Shown one piece after another: positions 27,869-36,571 of a stretch of 64,000 bases of DNA. Numbering within the stretch: position 1 is the first letter of the stretch; every line of letters starts with the position of its first letter. The notes beneath the pieces were generated by a model. That model did not search any database, was not told the DNA's origin, and saw only the letters and a list, made by a program, of their open reading frames with translations. A program made the position numbers and the translations under genes. The stretch is from Terriglobia bacterium (GTDB lineage Bacteria; Acidobacteriota; Terriglobia; Acidiferrales; UBA7541): contig JAIQFB010000007.1 in assembly GCA_020073485.1 (NCBI GenBank), positions 1 through 64,000 on the forward strand. Direction: 5' to 3'.

Positions 27869-28166
27869 GATGCGTTCCCCCAATTGAAAAAATGATTTTC
27901 CCAGTATACGCCGAACTCACGATCCTTCTATCCCCCCGGTCGTGCCGGTCCTGTGGCCCGGACCTCTTTTCCTGAGCCAGTCGCAGCGTGCAAAGGATCA
28001 GACCCCAGGTTTTGTGGTACACATCAAGCACATCTCCATACGCCTGTGTCCGCAGTCAGGAATTTCGACTGCAGACACCCGTGAGCCAAGTAAATCCCGC
28101 AAATTGTCTGGAACAGGAGCGGCCGCCGCGGTAGAAATGTCTTCTTGGCTGGGCGGCCTCGCTCGA
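27869..28166. other. Intergenic region between the HisD-like gene and rlpA
   Basis: No gene, RNA or repeat recognised. Confidence 0.35.
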
Positions 28167-28679
28167 TCACATTGGCGTGGTCATTGCCGCTGCTTGCAGC
28201 TCTCCCTGAGGGGCGGTGCCCGGCGTATCGATTAGTTTGGAATCGAATGCCGCCGATTGCGTTTCAAAGGCGGAGACAGGATATAGAAATACCTTCGTCA
28301 ATCCTTGCCCCACATAGTCCAGTCGCTCTGCGGCAGCTTCGGAGAGATCGATGAGCCGGTTGAGGCGGTGATTCGGGCCGCGATCTGTAATGGTCACGAT
28401 GACCGATCGGTCGTTATTCACGTTCACGACTCGCAAAGTCGTGCCCAGCGGGAAGTACCAGCTGGCGGCCGTCAATTTGCGCCGGTCGAATGGTTTGCCA
28501 TTGGCCATCTTACGGCCCTGATGTTGTGCGCCATACCACGATGCCGTGCCTACATAATCAATCTTGCTACCATTAGCCCTGTTTTGCATCTTCGCCCCTT
28601 GGGTTGCAGCTGACGTTGGGGAAGTCCAGAGCAGGCTCGCTACGACAGCGATACCAAAGATTCGTAGTTTAGTCTGCAT
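28167..28679 (-). CDS. RlpA-like double-psi beta-barrel protein
   Basis: A 170-residue exported protein of the septal-ring lytic transglycosylase RlpA family. The ATG at 28679 follows AAAGGAGAGAAACTC and opens a signal peptide (LRIFGIAVVASLLWTSPTSAA). The barrel has YVGTASWYGAQHQGRKMANGKPFDRRKLTAAS, LPLGT-equivalent FPLGTTLRVVN, VTITDRGP and RLIDLSEAAAERL. RlpA cleaves naked glycan strands at the septum or acts as a cell-wall-binding protein. There is no SPOR domain and no lipobox, so this is the minimal secreted form. Confidence 0.9.
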   Translation of the reverse strand: MQTKLRIFGIAVVASLLWTSPTSAATQGAKMQNRANGSKIDYVGTASWYGAQHQGRKMANGKPFDRRKLTAASWYFPLGTTLRVVNVNNDRSVIVTITDRGPNHRLNRLIDLSEAAAERLDYVGQGLTKVFLYPVSAFETQSAAFDSKLIDTPGTAPQGELQAAAMTTPM

Positions 28680-28818
28680 GAGTTTCTCTCCTTTTCGTCG
28701 GTCCGAGTAGTTGCCCCCCCGGCTCTTGTTTTTTCCCTTGGTACCTCCTTTCTTTTCAGTGACTTCTGCGTTTAGATTTACGCCCTTTTCCTTGGCTCTT
28801 GAATTTTCTTCATCCTTC

Positions 28819-28989
28819 TCAGGCGCAAGCCTGAGGGGTCGGAGCATCCATCCTAACCTCTGAAACTGAACCATTTACATCGTTTTGATGTTCCGCCAGG
28901 ATCACCGCTTCGGAGTCGCAGGTCCCGCACCGGCCGTGCCGGTCGATCTGCACCTTATTTCGGCAATCCATACAAAACCAACGATTCAT
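28819..28989 (-). CDS. Small zinc-ribbon protein
   Basis: A 56-residue protein starting at the ATG 28989, with GTAGGGAGGCACGAAATC upstream as a strong ribosome-binding site. Two CxxC knuckles, CMDC and CGTC, bracket a short basic loop (RNKVQIDRHGR), a typical zinc ribbon. The rest is short, with no other motif. The longer ORF reading is not supported. It is on the same strand as rlpA, 139 bases upstream of it. Function is unknown; nucleic-acid or protein binding is likely. Confidence 0.65.
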   Translation of the reverse strand: MNRWFCMDCRNKVQIDRHGRCGTCDSEAVILAEHQNDVNGSVSEVRMDAPTPQACA

Positions 28990-29281
28990 GATTTCGTGCC
29001 TCCCTACTAAATTTAGTGTATGAATGCATTCTGACCGGAAGGCCCGGTGAAGGCGATAGGCAGTTAGCGCCAATTTTTGGGGTACAAGAGTACTGGGGCA
29101 GTTTCTATCCATTCCGCGGGCAAGATCAAATGCGCTGCACGCGAAATCTTGTCGGCGCATTTTCCGTAATAGACACATTTGTAACCATTTAGACGATTCT
29201 AGGGGTCTCGTAATCGAATCATTAGAGCTTGCCGAGGACTAGAAGTGACGGCCATGCTCATATGAATGAGGGGGCGGCCGG

Positions 29282-29953
29282 TCAATTGGCAATGGTCGGA
29301 GAGGAGTAGACGAAGGCAATGACCATGCTCGACGCGACTGGCTCGCCGTGGAAGGTAGCCGCACTGAATTGCCACTTCTTGGTGGCCTCCAAGGAGAACT
29401 GATCAAAGGGGTTATAGGACCGAACAAGTTTGACCTTCCCGACCTTCCCATCGGCGTCCACTCCAACCTGGACGACAACTGCTCCAACGGTTGCCGCATC
29501 TATGGGATAGGCAGGGTAGGCGACCCCAATAATCCCGGCTGGGGCATACCCAGCATGCACGTCTGGCGTTTCGTCATCCGGCTGATGTAAGGGGTCAAAG
29601 ATTGGGGGTGCCGCCATAATTACGCGGGGCCTGAACGCGAAGGCTACCCGAAGCAGAGAATTCTGAGGGGACCCATCCATCGATGCGGGGAGGTATTTCC
29701 AGGACTTGACGGATGACGTTGCTACGGACGTCAGGGAAGCGATGTCTCGCTGCACCTCGGTTCCGGTGACGTCCCCTTTGGAGTTCAGCTGGACGTCTAC
29801 GACGACGATCCCACTTGCAATGCTGCCGGCAGGAAATTGGACGTCGCCTGCAGATGTAACTTCGGCAGATTTGAAAGAAGTCAGCGCCAGTGTCGAAAGG
29901 GCACAGTTGAGGATAAGAGTAGCGAGCGCGAGGGTTGACGGTAGCTTTTTCAT
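29282..29953 (-). CDS. Exported protein with two TonB C-terminal-like domains
   Basis: A 223-residue protein with an N-terminal signal/anchor (KKLPSTLALATLILNCALSTLAL). Two beta-alpha-beta TonB_C-like repeats follow: IVVVDVQLNSKGDVTGTEVQRDIASLTSVATSSVKSWKY (about 50-90) and VVVQVGVDADGKVGKVKLVRSYNPFDQFSLEATKKWQF (about 155-195). The proline-rich periplasm-spanning region of a true TonB is missing, so it is a TonB_C repeat protein rather than TonB itself. The ATG at 29953 follows GGCGGATAGGA. Confidence 0.78.
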   Translation of the reverse strand: MKKLPSTLALATLILNCALSTLALTSFKSAEVTSAGDVQFPAGSIASGIVVVDVQLNSKGDVTGTEVQRDIASLTSVATSSVKSWKYLPASMDGSPQNSLLRVAFAFRPRVIMAAPPIFDPLHQPDDETPDVHAGYAPAGIIGVAYPAYPIDAATVGAVVVQVGVDADGKVGKVKLVRSYNPFDQFSLEATKKWQFSAATFHGEPVASSMVIAFVYSSPTIAN

Positions 29954-30001
29954 TCCTATCCGCCGGACCCTAATTCTAACAGGAGTGGAAGAGATTCTCA
30001 T

Positions 30002-30396
30002 AGGGAACGTTCCGGCTTGCGGAAATATGGCCGAAAATGGCCCTCATATGCGCAAAATTTTGCAGAAAAAATTCGCCGGCCGCCGGAGCACAGTGATCGC
30101 CAAGCCTCTCTAAGAGAACCGAATACGGGCAACTGCCGGGTGCCGCCCCATTGGGTGCGGCAAATCGCCGTTTAGCCCTTGATTCGGCCCTTTGGGCGCA
30201 ACTCAGTAGACGCTGGCGGGAGGTAACGGGCAAACTACACAGGTGGAAAGCTTTAGCTGGACCGCAAGGGGCCATTTTAGTTAGGCTATGCAGGATTCAG
30301 GTTTTTTAGGATCAGGGGCCGTATTCATCTTCGGGGGCTCCCACTTAGTTTTGTGGTTTGAATTTATTTGAATCGTATTCTGGAGGTTTTTGAGAC
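30002..30396. other. Long leader of the radical SAM gene
   Basis: No ORF with family features. The stretch 30140-30200 contains imperfect GC-rich inverted repeats (GCCGCCCC...GGGTGCGGC; GGCCC...GGGC). The part 30215-30290 has GGGCAAAC and CCGCAA words but does not fold into a riboswitch I can name. A T-rich run with TTTTTT precedes AGGATCAGGG. GGAGG lies at the proper distance before the start codon at 30397. Confidence 0.35.
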
Positions 30397-32559
30397 ATGC
30401 CTCAAACTTTGGGGACACGTGCATGGAAAGCGCTGGATTATGTCGTGTGCAAGACCGCAGGCGTGGCCTTTGACACGATCCATTTTTTTAACAAGCACAA
30501 TCCCAATCCGAATTTCACGCCCAAGTGGTCCGATAAGCCGCTGCTGAAGTCGTGGGAAAAATCCAAGCCCACGCTCGGCTGGCCGCGGCAAACCGACTCG
30601 CTGTGCCCGGGCTGCGTAAAAGAAGCGCGCGACGCCATCTTTGAAGGGAAGAAAGACTGGCGCGACCTGATGCACGAAAAGGTCGGGGAGATCAAGGCGC
30701 AGATCATCGAGCGCGACGGCCAGATCTGGATGGTCAAGGAATGCCCGATTCACGGCCACTACGAAGACATGATGGCCATCGACGCCAAATTCCTGAATTG
30801 GATCGAGCAGAATTTTCCGGGCCGCGACATTCCCGCGCATAACGACGAAGACTTGCACAAGCACGGCTCCAGCACCGTCCGCTATGGCCGCGGCTCCGTG
30901 CTCACCGTGGACCTCACCAACCGCTGCAACATGATGTGCGATCCGTGCTTCATGGACGCCAACCAGGTCGGTTACGTGCATGAACTTTCCTGGGAAGAGA
31001 TTCAGGAAATTCTGGACAACGCGCTGAAGATCAAGCCGCGCCGGCAGATGTCCGTGCAGTTCTCGGGCGGCGAGCCGACCATGCACCCGCGATTCTTCGA
31101 CGCCATCCGCCACGCGCGCAAGATCGGCTACAACAGCGTGCAGGCCGCGACCAACGGCATCGAGTTCGCCAAGAGCAAGGAATATTGCAAGCAGGCATTC
31201 GAGGCCGGGCTGCGTTACGTGTACCTGCAATTCGACGGCATCGGCAACGACGCGAACAGCCACCGCCAGGTGGGCAACCTGTTCGACGTGAAACTGCGCG
31301 CCATCGAAAACATCCACGCGGCGGGCATCGAAATCATTCTGGTCACGACCATCGTCAACAATTTGAACAACGACCAGGTGGGCGCCATCGTGAAATTCGC
31401 GATGGACAACCCCAAGAAGATCTCCTTCGTCGCATTCCAGCCCGTATCATTCACTGGGAGGGACGAGGAGATCACTCCCGAGCGCCGCATGAAACAGCGC
31501 TATACGCTTTCGCACCTCGCCAAGGACGTCAGCGCGCAGGTGGGCAAAATCGAACCGACGCGCGACTGGTTCCCGATTTCGCTGATCAGCACGTTTTCCG
31601 CATTCGCCGATCTCTCTCACGGGCCGGACGCGCCGTGGGGCTCCGTGAGCTGCGGCTGCCACCCGAACTGCGGTGTGGGCACCGGCGTACTGATCAATAA
31701 AGAAACGAAGGAATGGGCTCCCGTCCCGGCGTTCCTGAATGTTCCTCAGTTGGTTGAGGACATCAAGAAGGTCACGGACGCCGCCCGCGGCAAGACTTTT
31801 TCCAACCTCACGTTCGGGCTCGCCATGCTCAAGAATTACAACCCGTATGGCGCACCCGGAACGTTCCGCCTGCTCGACTTGTGGAAGAAAATGGACAAGT
31901 CCTGGGGGCTGACGAAGAACCAGCGCGAGAAATACGGTACCGCAGGTCCGGAGCGCACCTACGAAGACGCCATGAAGCGCCGCAATACCGATCCGTGGAA
32001 CTTCCTGATGATCGCCGGAATGTGGTTCCAGGACCTGTTCAACTATGACTTCCGCCGCACCGAAATGTGCATCATCCCGTACGCGACGCAGCAGGGCGAA
32101 ATTTCCTTCTGCGCTTACAATACGGGCATCGGCTGGCGCAAGATTATCGAGAACATGTACAAGAACGCGACGGTCGCCCAGTGGTACAAGGAACACGGCA
32201 AGCACGAGATTTACGCCAAGGGCAAGGCCGTGAACCTGGACACCTACAATCACTCGCTGGTGATCGACGCCGAGGATGCCGCGCGCGTCCGCGCGGTCGA
32301 CCACGAAGTGCCGAACACCGCCGCCGAAGAGAACCGGGCACGACGCCGCGCCGAATTCCTCAAGGAAGAAGCGCGGGTCCGCAAGATTTACGAGGAACTC
32401 GTGCTGAAGAAGGCGCCGCAGGAAGTGGTGCAGATCGGTTCGGTCAGCGACATCAAGAAGGCCACTCCGTCGGTCGCTCCGGTGACCATCAGCAACGCCA
32501 CCGGAAACGGCAATGGCGCGTCGAAGCCCCAGGTCGCCGAGCCGGTTGCAGGCGACTAG
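30397..32559 (+). CDS. Radical SAM protein, Tes/Mss-like (tetraether or membrane-spanning lipid synthase family)
   Basis: A 720-residue radical SAM enzyme, much larger than a lone radical SAM domain. The N-terminus has LCPGC at about 69-73 and KECPIHGHYED at about 113-123, a rubredoxin-like metal site. The radical SAM cluster is in LTNRCNMMCDPCFMDA (CxxxCxxC), followed by QFSGGEPTMHPRFF, the SAM-binding GGEP. Further on lie LRYVYLQFDGI and a C-terminal SCGCHPNCGVGTGVLI that can hold an extra cluster. This order is that of the archaeal MJ0619/Tes family, which joins lipid chains, and of the bacterial Mss proteins. The RGCPYDC-type linker of Tes is missing. GGAGG precedes the ATG. An Ala/Glu/Asn-rich tail ends the protein. 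Confidence 0.8.
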   Translation: MPQTLGTRAWKALDYVVCKTAGVAFDTIHFFNKHNPNPNFTPKWSDKPLLKSWEKSKPTLGWPRQTDSLCPGCVKEARDAIFEGKKDWRDLMHEKVGEIKAQIIERDGQIWMVKECPIHGHYEDMMAIDAKFLNWIEQNFPGRDIPAHNDEDLHKHGSSTVRYGRGSVLTVDLTNRCNMMCDPCFMDANQVGYVHELSWEEIQEILDNALKIKPRRQMSVQFSGGEPTMHPRFFDAIRHARKIGYNSVQAATNGIEFAKSKEYCKQAFEAGLRYVYLQFDGIGNDANSHRQVGNLFDVKLRAIENIHAAGIEIILVTTIVNNLNNDQVGAIVKFAMDNPKKISFVAFQPVSFTGRDEEITPERRMKQRYTLSHLAKDVSAQVGKIEPTRDWFPISLISTFSAFADLSHGPDAPWGSVSCGCHPNCGVGTGVLINKETKEWAPVPAFLNVPQLVEDIKKVTDAARGKTFSNLTFGLAMLKNYNPYGAPGTFRLLDLWKKMDKSWGLTKNQREKYGTAGPERTYEDAMKRRNTDPWNFLMIAGMWFQDLFNYDFRRTEMCIIPYATQQGEISFCAYNTGIGWRKIIENMYKNATVAQWYKEHGKHEIYAKGKAVNLDTYNHSLVIDAEDAARVRAVDHEVPNTAAEENRARRRAEFLKEEARVRKIYEELVLKKAPQEVVQIGSVSDIKKATPSVAPVTISNATGNGNGASKPQVAEPVAGD

Positions 32560-32587
32560 GTTGCCTTCCAATCGTCTATTTTTCCAG

Positions 32588-32620
32588 CTGCCTCCGGCTC
32601 GCCGGAGGCAGTTGCTTTTT
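32588..32620 (+). terminator. Rho-independent terminator after the radical SAM gene
   Basis: CTGCCTCCGGC and GCCGGAGGCAG form an 11-base-pair stem around TC, followed by TTGCTTTTT. It lies 29 bases after the stop and separates the gene from the FmdB-type zinc ribbon. Confidence 0.85.
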
Positions 32621-32663
32621 GGTGATCGCATCCAACGGTTAAGACCTGAAAGGGAAAAGAAAA

Positions 32664-32891
32664 ATGCCCATTTACGAATACGTTTGCGACGCCTGCAAGG
32701 CGCGCTATGAATCCATCGTGATGTCGGTGAAGCAGAAAGTTTCGTGTCCTCATTGCGCGAGCGAGCGGCGGACGTTGCAGCTTTCCGTGTTTAGCGCGGG
32801 GAAATCCTCGAACGGTTCTTCCCCGGCGAGCGGGCCGTCGGCCTCCGGCGGGGGTTGCGGGTGCACGCCGCATTCCTGCGGGTGCCATTAG
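32664..32891 (+). CDS. FmdB-family zinc-ribbon protein
   Basis: A 75-residue protein beginning MPIYEYVCDACKARYESIV, with the second knuckle CPHCASERRTLQLSVFSAGKSS, the normal FmdB regulatory-type zinc ribbon. A Ser/Gly linker leads to a Cys/His cluster (GGGCGCTPHSCGCH) at the C-terminus that could bind another metal. The ATG follows AAAGGGAAAAGAAAA. A terminator lies between it and the radical SAM gene, so it probably has its own promoter. Confidence 0.88.
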   Translation: MPIYEYVCDACKARYESIVMSVKQKVSCPHCASERRTLQLSVFSAGKSSNGSSPASGPSASGGGCGCTPHSCGCH

Positions 32892-32945
32892 TTCGTCCTT
32901 TATCTTGCGAGAAGCCTGAATCCGCATCACGGGGCGTGGGTTTTG

Positions 32946-33018
32946 GTAGGCAGACTTTAGCCTGTCGGGTTTGGAATATTCCCCGCCGAAAAAGCAGACA
33001 GGCTGAAGCCTGTCCTAC
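32946..33018. repeat. GTAGGC...TCCTAC double-hairpin repeat
   Basis: GTAGGCAGACTTTAGCCTGT at the left faces ACAGGCTGAAGCCTGTCCTA at the right, with an AT-rich spacer. It lies between the FmdB gene and the aldolase gene, 54 bases after the former. Confidence 0.78.
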
Positions 33019-33103
33019 TTAAGACCTTGCGATATTTTGGCGTTGCGTGCACACTTCCTGCATTATTCAAACCTGGAAATGATGATTTGAGGGGAATTCC
33101 TGA

Positions 33104-33829
33104 ATGGATGCCGCCGCGGCAATTTCCGAATTGGTGATCGCCAACCGCGTGGTGGCTCACCTGAAACTGGTGGACTCCTTTGGCCACGTCAGCGTGCGCA
33201 ATCCGGAAAATCCGCAGCGATATTTTATGTCGCGTTCAAGGGCGCCGAGCCTGGTGACCAAGGACGACATTCTGGAATTCGACCTGGACAGCAATCCGAT
33301 CGATGCGCGCGGGCTGCGGCCGTATGCCGAACGGTTTATCCATGGCTGCCTGTATTGCGCGCGTCCTGATGTGATGGCCGTGTGCCACAATCATGCGCAC
33401 GGACTGCTGCCCATGGCCGTGACCAAGACGGCGATGCGCCCGGCGATTCACAGCGCGGCCGTGATCGGCCAGCAGGTTCCGGTGTGGGATATTCGCGACC
33501 AGTTTGGCGACACGAACATGCTGGTGACCTCGAGCGAAATGGGAAATTCGCTGGCCAGGGCGGTGGGCGCGGGCAAGGCGGCGCTGATGCGCGGCCACGG
33601 CAGCGTGATTGCGGCGAAGTCGGTGCAGGATGTAGTGTTTACGACATTTTATTTGCAGCTGAACGCGGAAGTGCTCATTAAGGCCATGTCCATGGGCGGC
33701 GAGATCACGTATTTGTCGCCCGGGGAAACCGAGCGCTCGGGCGAAGTTCACAGCCAGCCGTTTTCGCGAGGGCGCGCGTGGGAAGAATGGTGCTCGCAGG
33801 CGGGAGTTGCCTGCATGGACACGAAGTGA
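33104..33829 (+). CDS. Class II aldolase/adducin family protein
   Basis: A 241-residue zinc enzyme of the class II aldolase group (relatives: fuculose-phosphate aldolase, ribulose-phosphate 4-epimerase, 3-oxo-tetronate phosphate decarboxylases). Visible parts are the phosphate-side GHVSVRNPENP, the catalytic acid ERFIHG, the zinc ligands in CHNHAHG (about 104-106) and RGHGSV (about 163). Some members act on hydroxycarboxylic acids, not sugars. An OFA-type transporter begins 51 bases downstream on the same strand, which suggests an organic-acid substrate. The start follows TTTGAGGGGAATTCCTGA. Confidence 0.85.
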   Translation: MDAAAAISELVIANRVVAHLKLVDSFGHVSVRNPENPQRYFMSRSRAPSLVTKDDILEFDLDSNPIDARGLRPYAERFIHGCLYCARPDVMAVCHNHAHGLLPMAVTKTAMRPAIHSAAVIGQQVPVWDIRDQFGDTNMLVTSSEMGNSLARAVGAGKAALMRGHGSVIAAKSVQDVVFTTFYLQLNAEVLIKAMSMGGEITYLSPGETERSGEVHSQPFSRGRAWEEWCSQAGVACMDTK

Positions 33830-33880
33830 CGCCTGGATTTATTGTAGCCTGTTGAGTGTGCGGACGCCGATGGAGGGAAC

Positions 33881-35143
33881 ATGCCAGTGTCAAATCGTTG
33901 GTGGATGGTCGTGGCGGGAGTGTGCCTGCAGATGGCGCTCGGCGCGGCCTACGCCTGGAGTGTTTTTCGCATTCCGCTCTCCAAGGAATTCGGCTGGAGC
34001 ATCACCGAAATCACCTGGGTATTCCTGATCAGCTGGTTTTTTCTGGGATGCACCGCCACGGTCGGCGGCATGTGGATGAAGCGCGTTGGCCCGAAGTTCG
34101 TGGCCATGACGGCGGGCCTGTTTTGGGGCGGCGGCGTATTTCTGGCCAGTTTTTCCGCGCACCGGCTGTGGTGGATGTATCTGACGTACGGGGTGATCGG
34201 CGGGACCGGCTTGGGCATGGGGTACATCGTGCCGATTACGGTGCTGGTGAAATGGTTCCCCGACCGCCGCGGACTGATCACCGGAATTGCCGTGGCCGGA
34301 TTCGGCGCGGGCGCCTTGTTCTCCGCGCCGGCCGCCGGATGGTTGATCCAGCACGTGGGATTGATGCCGACATTTGCCTACCTCGGCGTGGCCTACGGGA
34401 TCATCGCGATCGCCGGGGCCGCGTTCATGAAAAATCCCCCGGAGGGCTGGACGCCGGCGGGATGGACACCGAGCGCCACGCAAATCTCGCAACGCTCCAA
34501 CCGCGACTATACCCTGGGCCAGGCGCTGGGTACCTGGCAGTGGTGGGCTCTTAGCGCCCTGATGTCGATCAACACCATGGCGGGCTTGTCGATTGTGACG
34601 CAGGCGTCGCCCATTTTTCAGGAACTGGGTAAAGCGACCGCGGCCGAGGCGGCGTTCTGGGTTGGCGCGATCGCTGTCGGCAACGGCGCCGGGCGGATTT
34701 TTTGGTCCTGGGTCTCGGATTTAACGACTAGAAGGAAGGCGTTCTTCATGATGTACCTGGTCGAAGCAATTCTTTTCTGGAGTTATCACACGATTCACGC
34801 GCTCCCTCTGTTGATCGTCGCGACCTTCATCCTGGTGATGTGCTACGGCGGGGCCTACGGCATCACGCCCGCCTTCGCGGCGGATTATTTCGGGCCGCGG
34901 GATGTCGGCTCGATTTTCGGATTGATGATGCTGCCCTGGGCGTTCGCCGCCGCTTTCGGGCCGTCCCTGTTCGCCTATCTCCGGCAGATCAACGGAAACT
35001 ACAATCAGGCCTTGAGTTTCCTGGGGGGATTGATGACCGTTGCACTCTTGCTGCCGATTCTCGTTCATCCGCCGCGAAGCCATGCGACTGCGAAGAGTGC
35101 GGCTGCAAACAGTCCGCTCGATGCAGGAGAGGTAATCGATTAG
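33881..35143 (+). CDS. MFS transporter, OFA (oxalate/formate antiporter) family
   Basis: A 420-residue major facilitator with twelve predicted membrane helices. The first helices read WWMVVAGVCLQMALGAAYAWSVF, then WVFLISWFFLGCTATVGGMWMKRVGPK. The loop 2-3 signature is GGMWMKRVGPK, and the pattern GLGMGYIVPITVLVKWFPDRRGLITGIAVAGFGAGA is characteristic of the OFA family. Members exchange small carboxylates, such as oxalate for formate. GGAGGGAAC precedes the ATG. It probably forms a unit with the class II aldolase. Confidence 0.88.
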   Translation: MPVSNRWWMVVAGVCLQMALGAAYAWSVFRIPLSKEFGWSITEITWVFLISWFFLGCTATVGGMWMKRVGPKFVAMTAGLFWGGGVFLASFSAHRLWWMYLTYGVIGGTGLGMGYIVPITVLVKWFPDRRGLITGIAVAGFGAGALFSAPAAGWLIQHVGLMPTFAYLGVAYGIIAIAGAAFMKNPPEGWTPAGWTPSATQISQRSNRDYTLGQALGTWQWWALSALMSINTMAGLSIVTQASPIFQELGKATAAEAAFWVGAIAVGNGAGRIFWSWVSDLTTRRKAFFMMYLVEAILFWSYHTIHALPLLIVATFILVMCYGGAYGITPAFAADYFGPRDVGSIFGLMMLPWAFAAAFGPSLFAYLRQINGNYNQALSFLGGLMTVALLLPILVHPPRSHATAKSAAANSPLDAGEVID

Positions 35144-35155
35144 GGTTGGATTTTA

Positions 35156-35256
35156 GTAGCACAGGCACTCTTGCCTGTGTGATTTTGCAGAATAAACGTA
35201 CGCCACCGATACATTCGCGATTGCAAAAACCGCGCAAGCAGGAGTGCCTGTGCTAC
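35156..35256. repeat. GTAGCACAGGCA double-hairpin repeat overlapping a stop codon
   Basis: GTAGCACAGGCACTCTTGCC at the left is mirrored by GCAAGCAGGAGTGCCTGTGC and TAC at the right. The right-end CTAC supplies the TAG stop (35253-35255) of the minus-strand oxidoreductase gene, and the left end lies 12 bases after the stop of the transporter gene. Confidence 0.8.
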
Positions 35257-36422
35257 CCGAATTCTTCCTCCTCTTCTGAAACTTTCTTCCGGGTGATCTT
35301 CATCGACACCTGAATTCCACGCGATTTGATGTCCTTGAGAATCGCCTGGCGATTTTCCAAGGGGATCGCGCCGGGAGGATAAACGCCGGCGGAGTCGCGC
35401 GGGAAATGCTTGACGAACAAAGCGGCCATATGCGCGGTGGCGTAGGAGATGGGCGAAAGGGCCAGGCCTCGCTGGCGGATCTGAAACAGCGAGGGGAAGA
35501 TGGCGTCGTAGCGGATCTCGATCGGGCGGTCCTTCTTCACTCCATGCACGACGACGGCGGCGGCGAACCTCGCGTTCTGCAGGCGGCCGCGGCGGATCAG
35601 GCGCGCCGTCTGGCGCGGCGTCAGCGTAGTGGGAAAACGCGACGCGATCAGCCCGCGGGACTTCGATAATTTTCCCTGTTTATACCAGCGCCGCAGGCGG
35701 TCGATTTCGTTGCCACCGATCTTGACGTCCATTTCCTTCAGCTTCAGAAAATAAGGAACCGTGCCGACCTCATCCTGCGCGGCGAGGACGACGCTGGTTT
35801 CGCCGATCGGCGGCGGGAAACGGAATTTTTCGCGTTCGCCAAAGCGTTTCCCGAACCGGAATTTTCCGTTGCGCAAAATGCGGGGAAGAGAAACGGCCTC
35901 GTCAAAGGAAACTTCCGCGGACCACTGCGAGACCGGATCTTCGCTTTCGGTGCTCTCAAACAGGCGAATGTAGACGGCGTCCACCGAGTCCATTTGCGCT
36001 GCGGCGCGGGCCACCAGCAGGTTGGTGAGTCCCGGAGCGGCGCCGCTGGTAATGACGGCGGCGCGATTCTTGTCCTGGAATCGTTTGCCGTAGCGGAGCT
36101 GCTCGGCCTTGAACGGGTTGCGCGTGAGGTGCGCGCTGAGGTCGATGTAATGAGAGCGGATCCGCAAGGCGGCGCGCAGAACGATTTCGTTGAAAACGGC
36201 TGCGCTGGCGTTCACCAGAAGCTGCGAGCCTCGCGCGACACGCACAATGCCCCAAAGGTTGCGGGCATTCACCTGGACCACGGGGATTTTGCTCTTCTTG
36301 CCCAGAAAGCGGCGGGCGCGGTCGGGGTCTCGGTCGCCGCAGGTGACCTGATGTCCCTGTCGCGCGAGCAGGTGTGCGAGATACGATCCGGTCGCTCCGG
36401 TCCCGAGGATGAAGATGCGCAT
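35253..36422 (-). CDS. Saccharopine dehydrogenase-family oxidoreductase
   Basis: A 389-residue protein with an N-terminal Rossmann fold, MRIFILGTGATGSYLAHLLARQGHQVTCGDRD, and the family's later elements VNASAAVFNEIVLRAALRIRSHYIDLSAHLT and TSGAAPGLTNLLVARAA. The C-terminal domain is the typical alpha/beta catalytic one, ending in a Lys/Glu-rich tail KKVSEEEEEFG. Members oxidise or reduce amino-acid- or carotenoid-like substrates; the substrate here is open. The stop codon is contributed by the adjoining repeat, so the acidic C-terminus may be a repeat-driven end. Confidence 0.82.
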   Translation of the reverse strand: MRIFILGTGATGSYLAHLLARQGHQVTCGDRDPDRARRFLGKKSKIPVVQVNARNLWGIVRVARGSQLLVNASAAVFNEIVLRAALRIRSHYIDLSAHLTRNPFKAEQLRYGKRFQDKNRAAVITSGAAPGLTNLLVARAAAQMDSVDAVYIRLFESTESEDPVSQWSAEVSFDEAVSLPRILRNGKFRFGKRFGEREKFRFPPPIGETSVVLAAQDEVGTVPYFLKLKEMDVKIGGNEIDRLRRWYKQGKLSKSRGLIASRFPTTLTPRQTARLIRRGRLQNARFAAAVVVHGVKKDRPIEIRYDAIFPSLFQIRQRGLALSPISYATAHMAALFVKHFPRDSAGVYPPGAIPLENRQAILKDIKSRGIQVSMKITRKKVSEEEEEFG

Positions 36423-36571
36423 TGGGGGAAAACTTTAACATATTCGTTCCGCAAGTGCCGCGCCGTCCCTCTGGTAAACTGCACAGCAATGAACGAGAAT
36501 AGAGGCGCCATGGCGGGGCATTCCGGGGCGACGCTTGGGGCGTCCCCGTGCTGATCGGCGAGCAAAAATCA

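Noticed and set aside
25847-27895. 682-residue ORF on the plus strand opposite the HpsN-like and SDR genes
   Set aside because: His/Arg-rich shadow of two real genes with intact family motifs on the minus strand; long antisense ORFs are expected in GC-rich sequence.
30215-30300. Possible c-di-GMP riboswitch (GGGCAAAC ... CCGCAA words) upstream of the radical SAM gene
   Set aside because: The GNRA tetraloop, the receptor stem and the second half of the consensus (GCC.GGGUUGCC-like) are not found, and the stems do not pair well.
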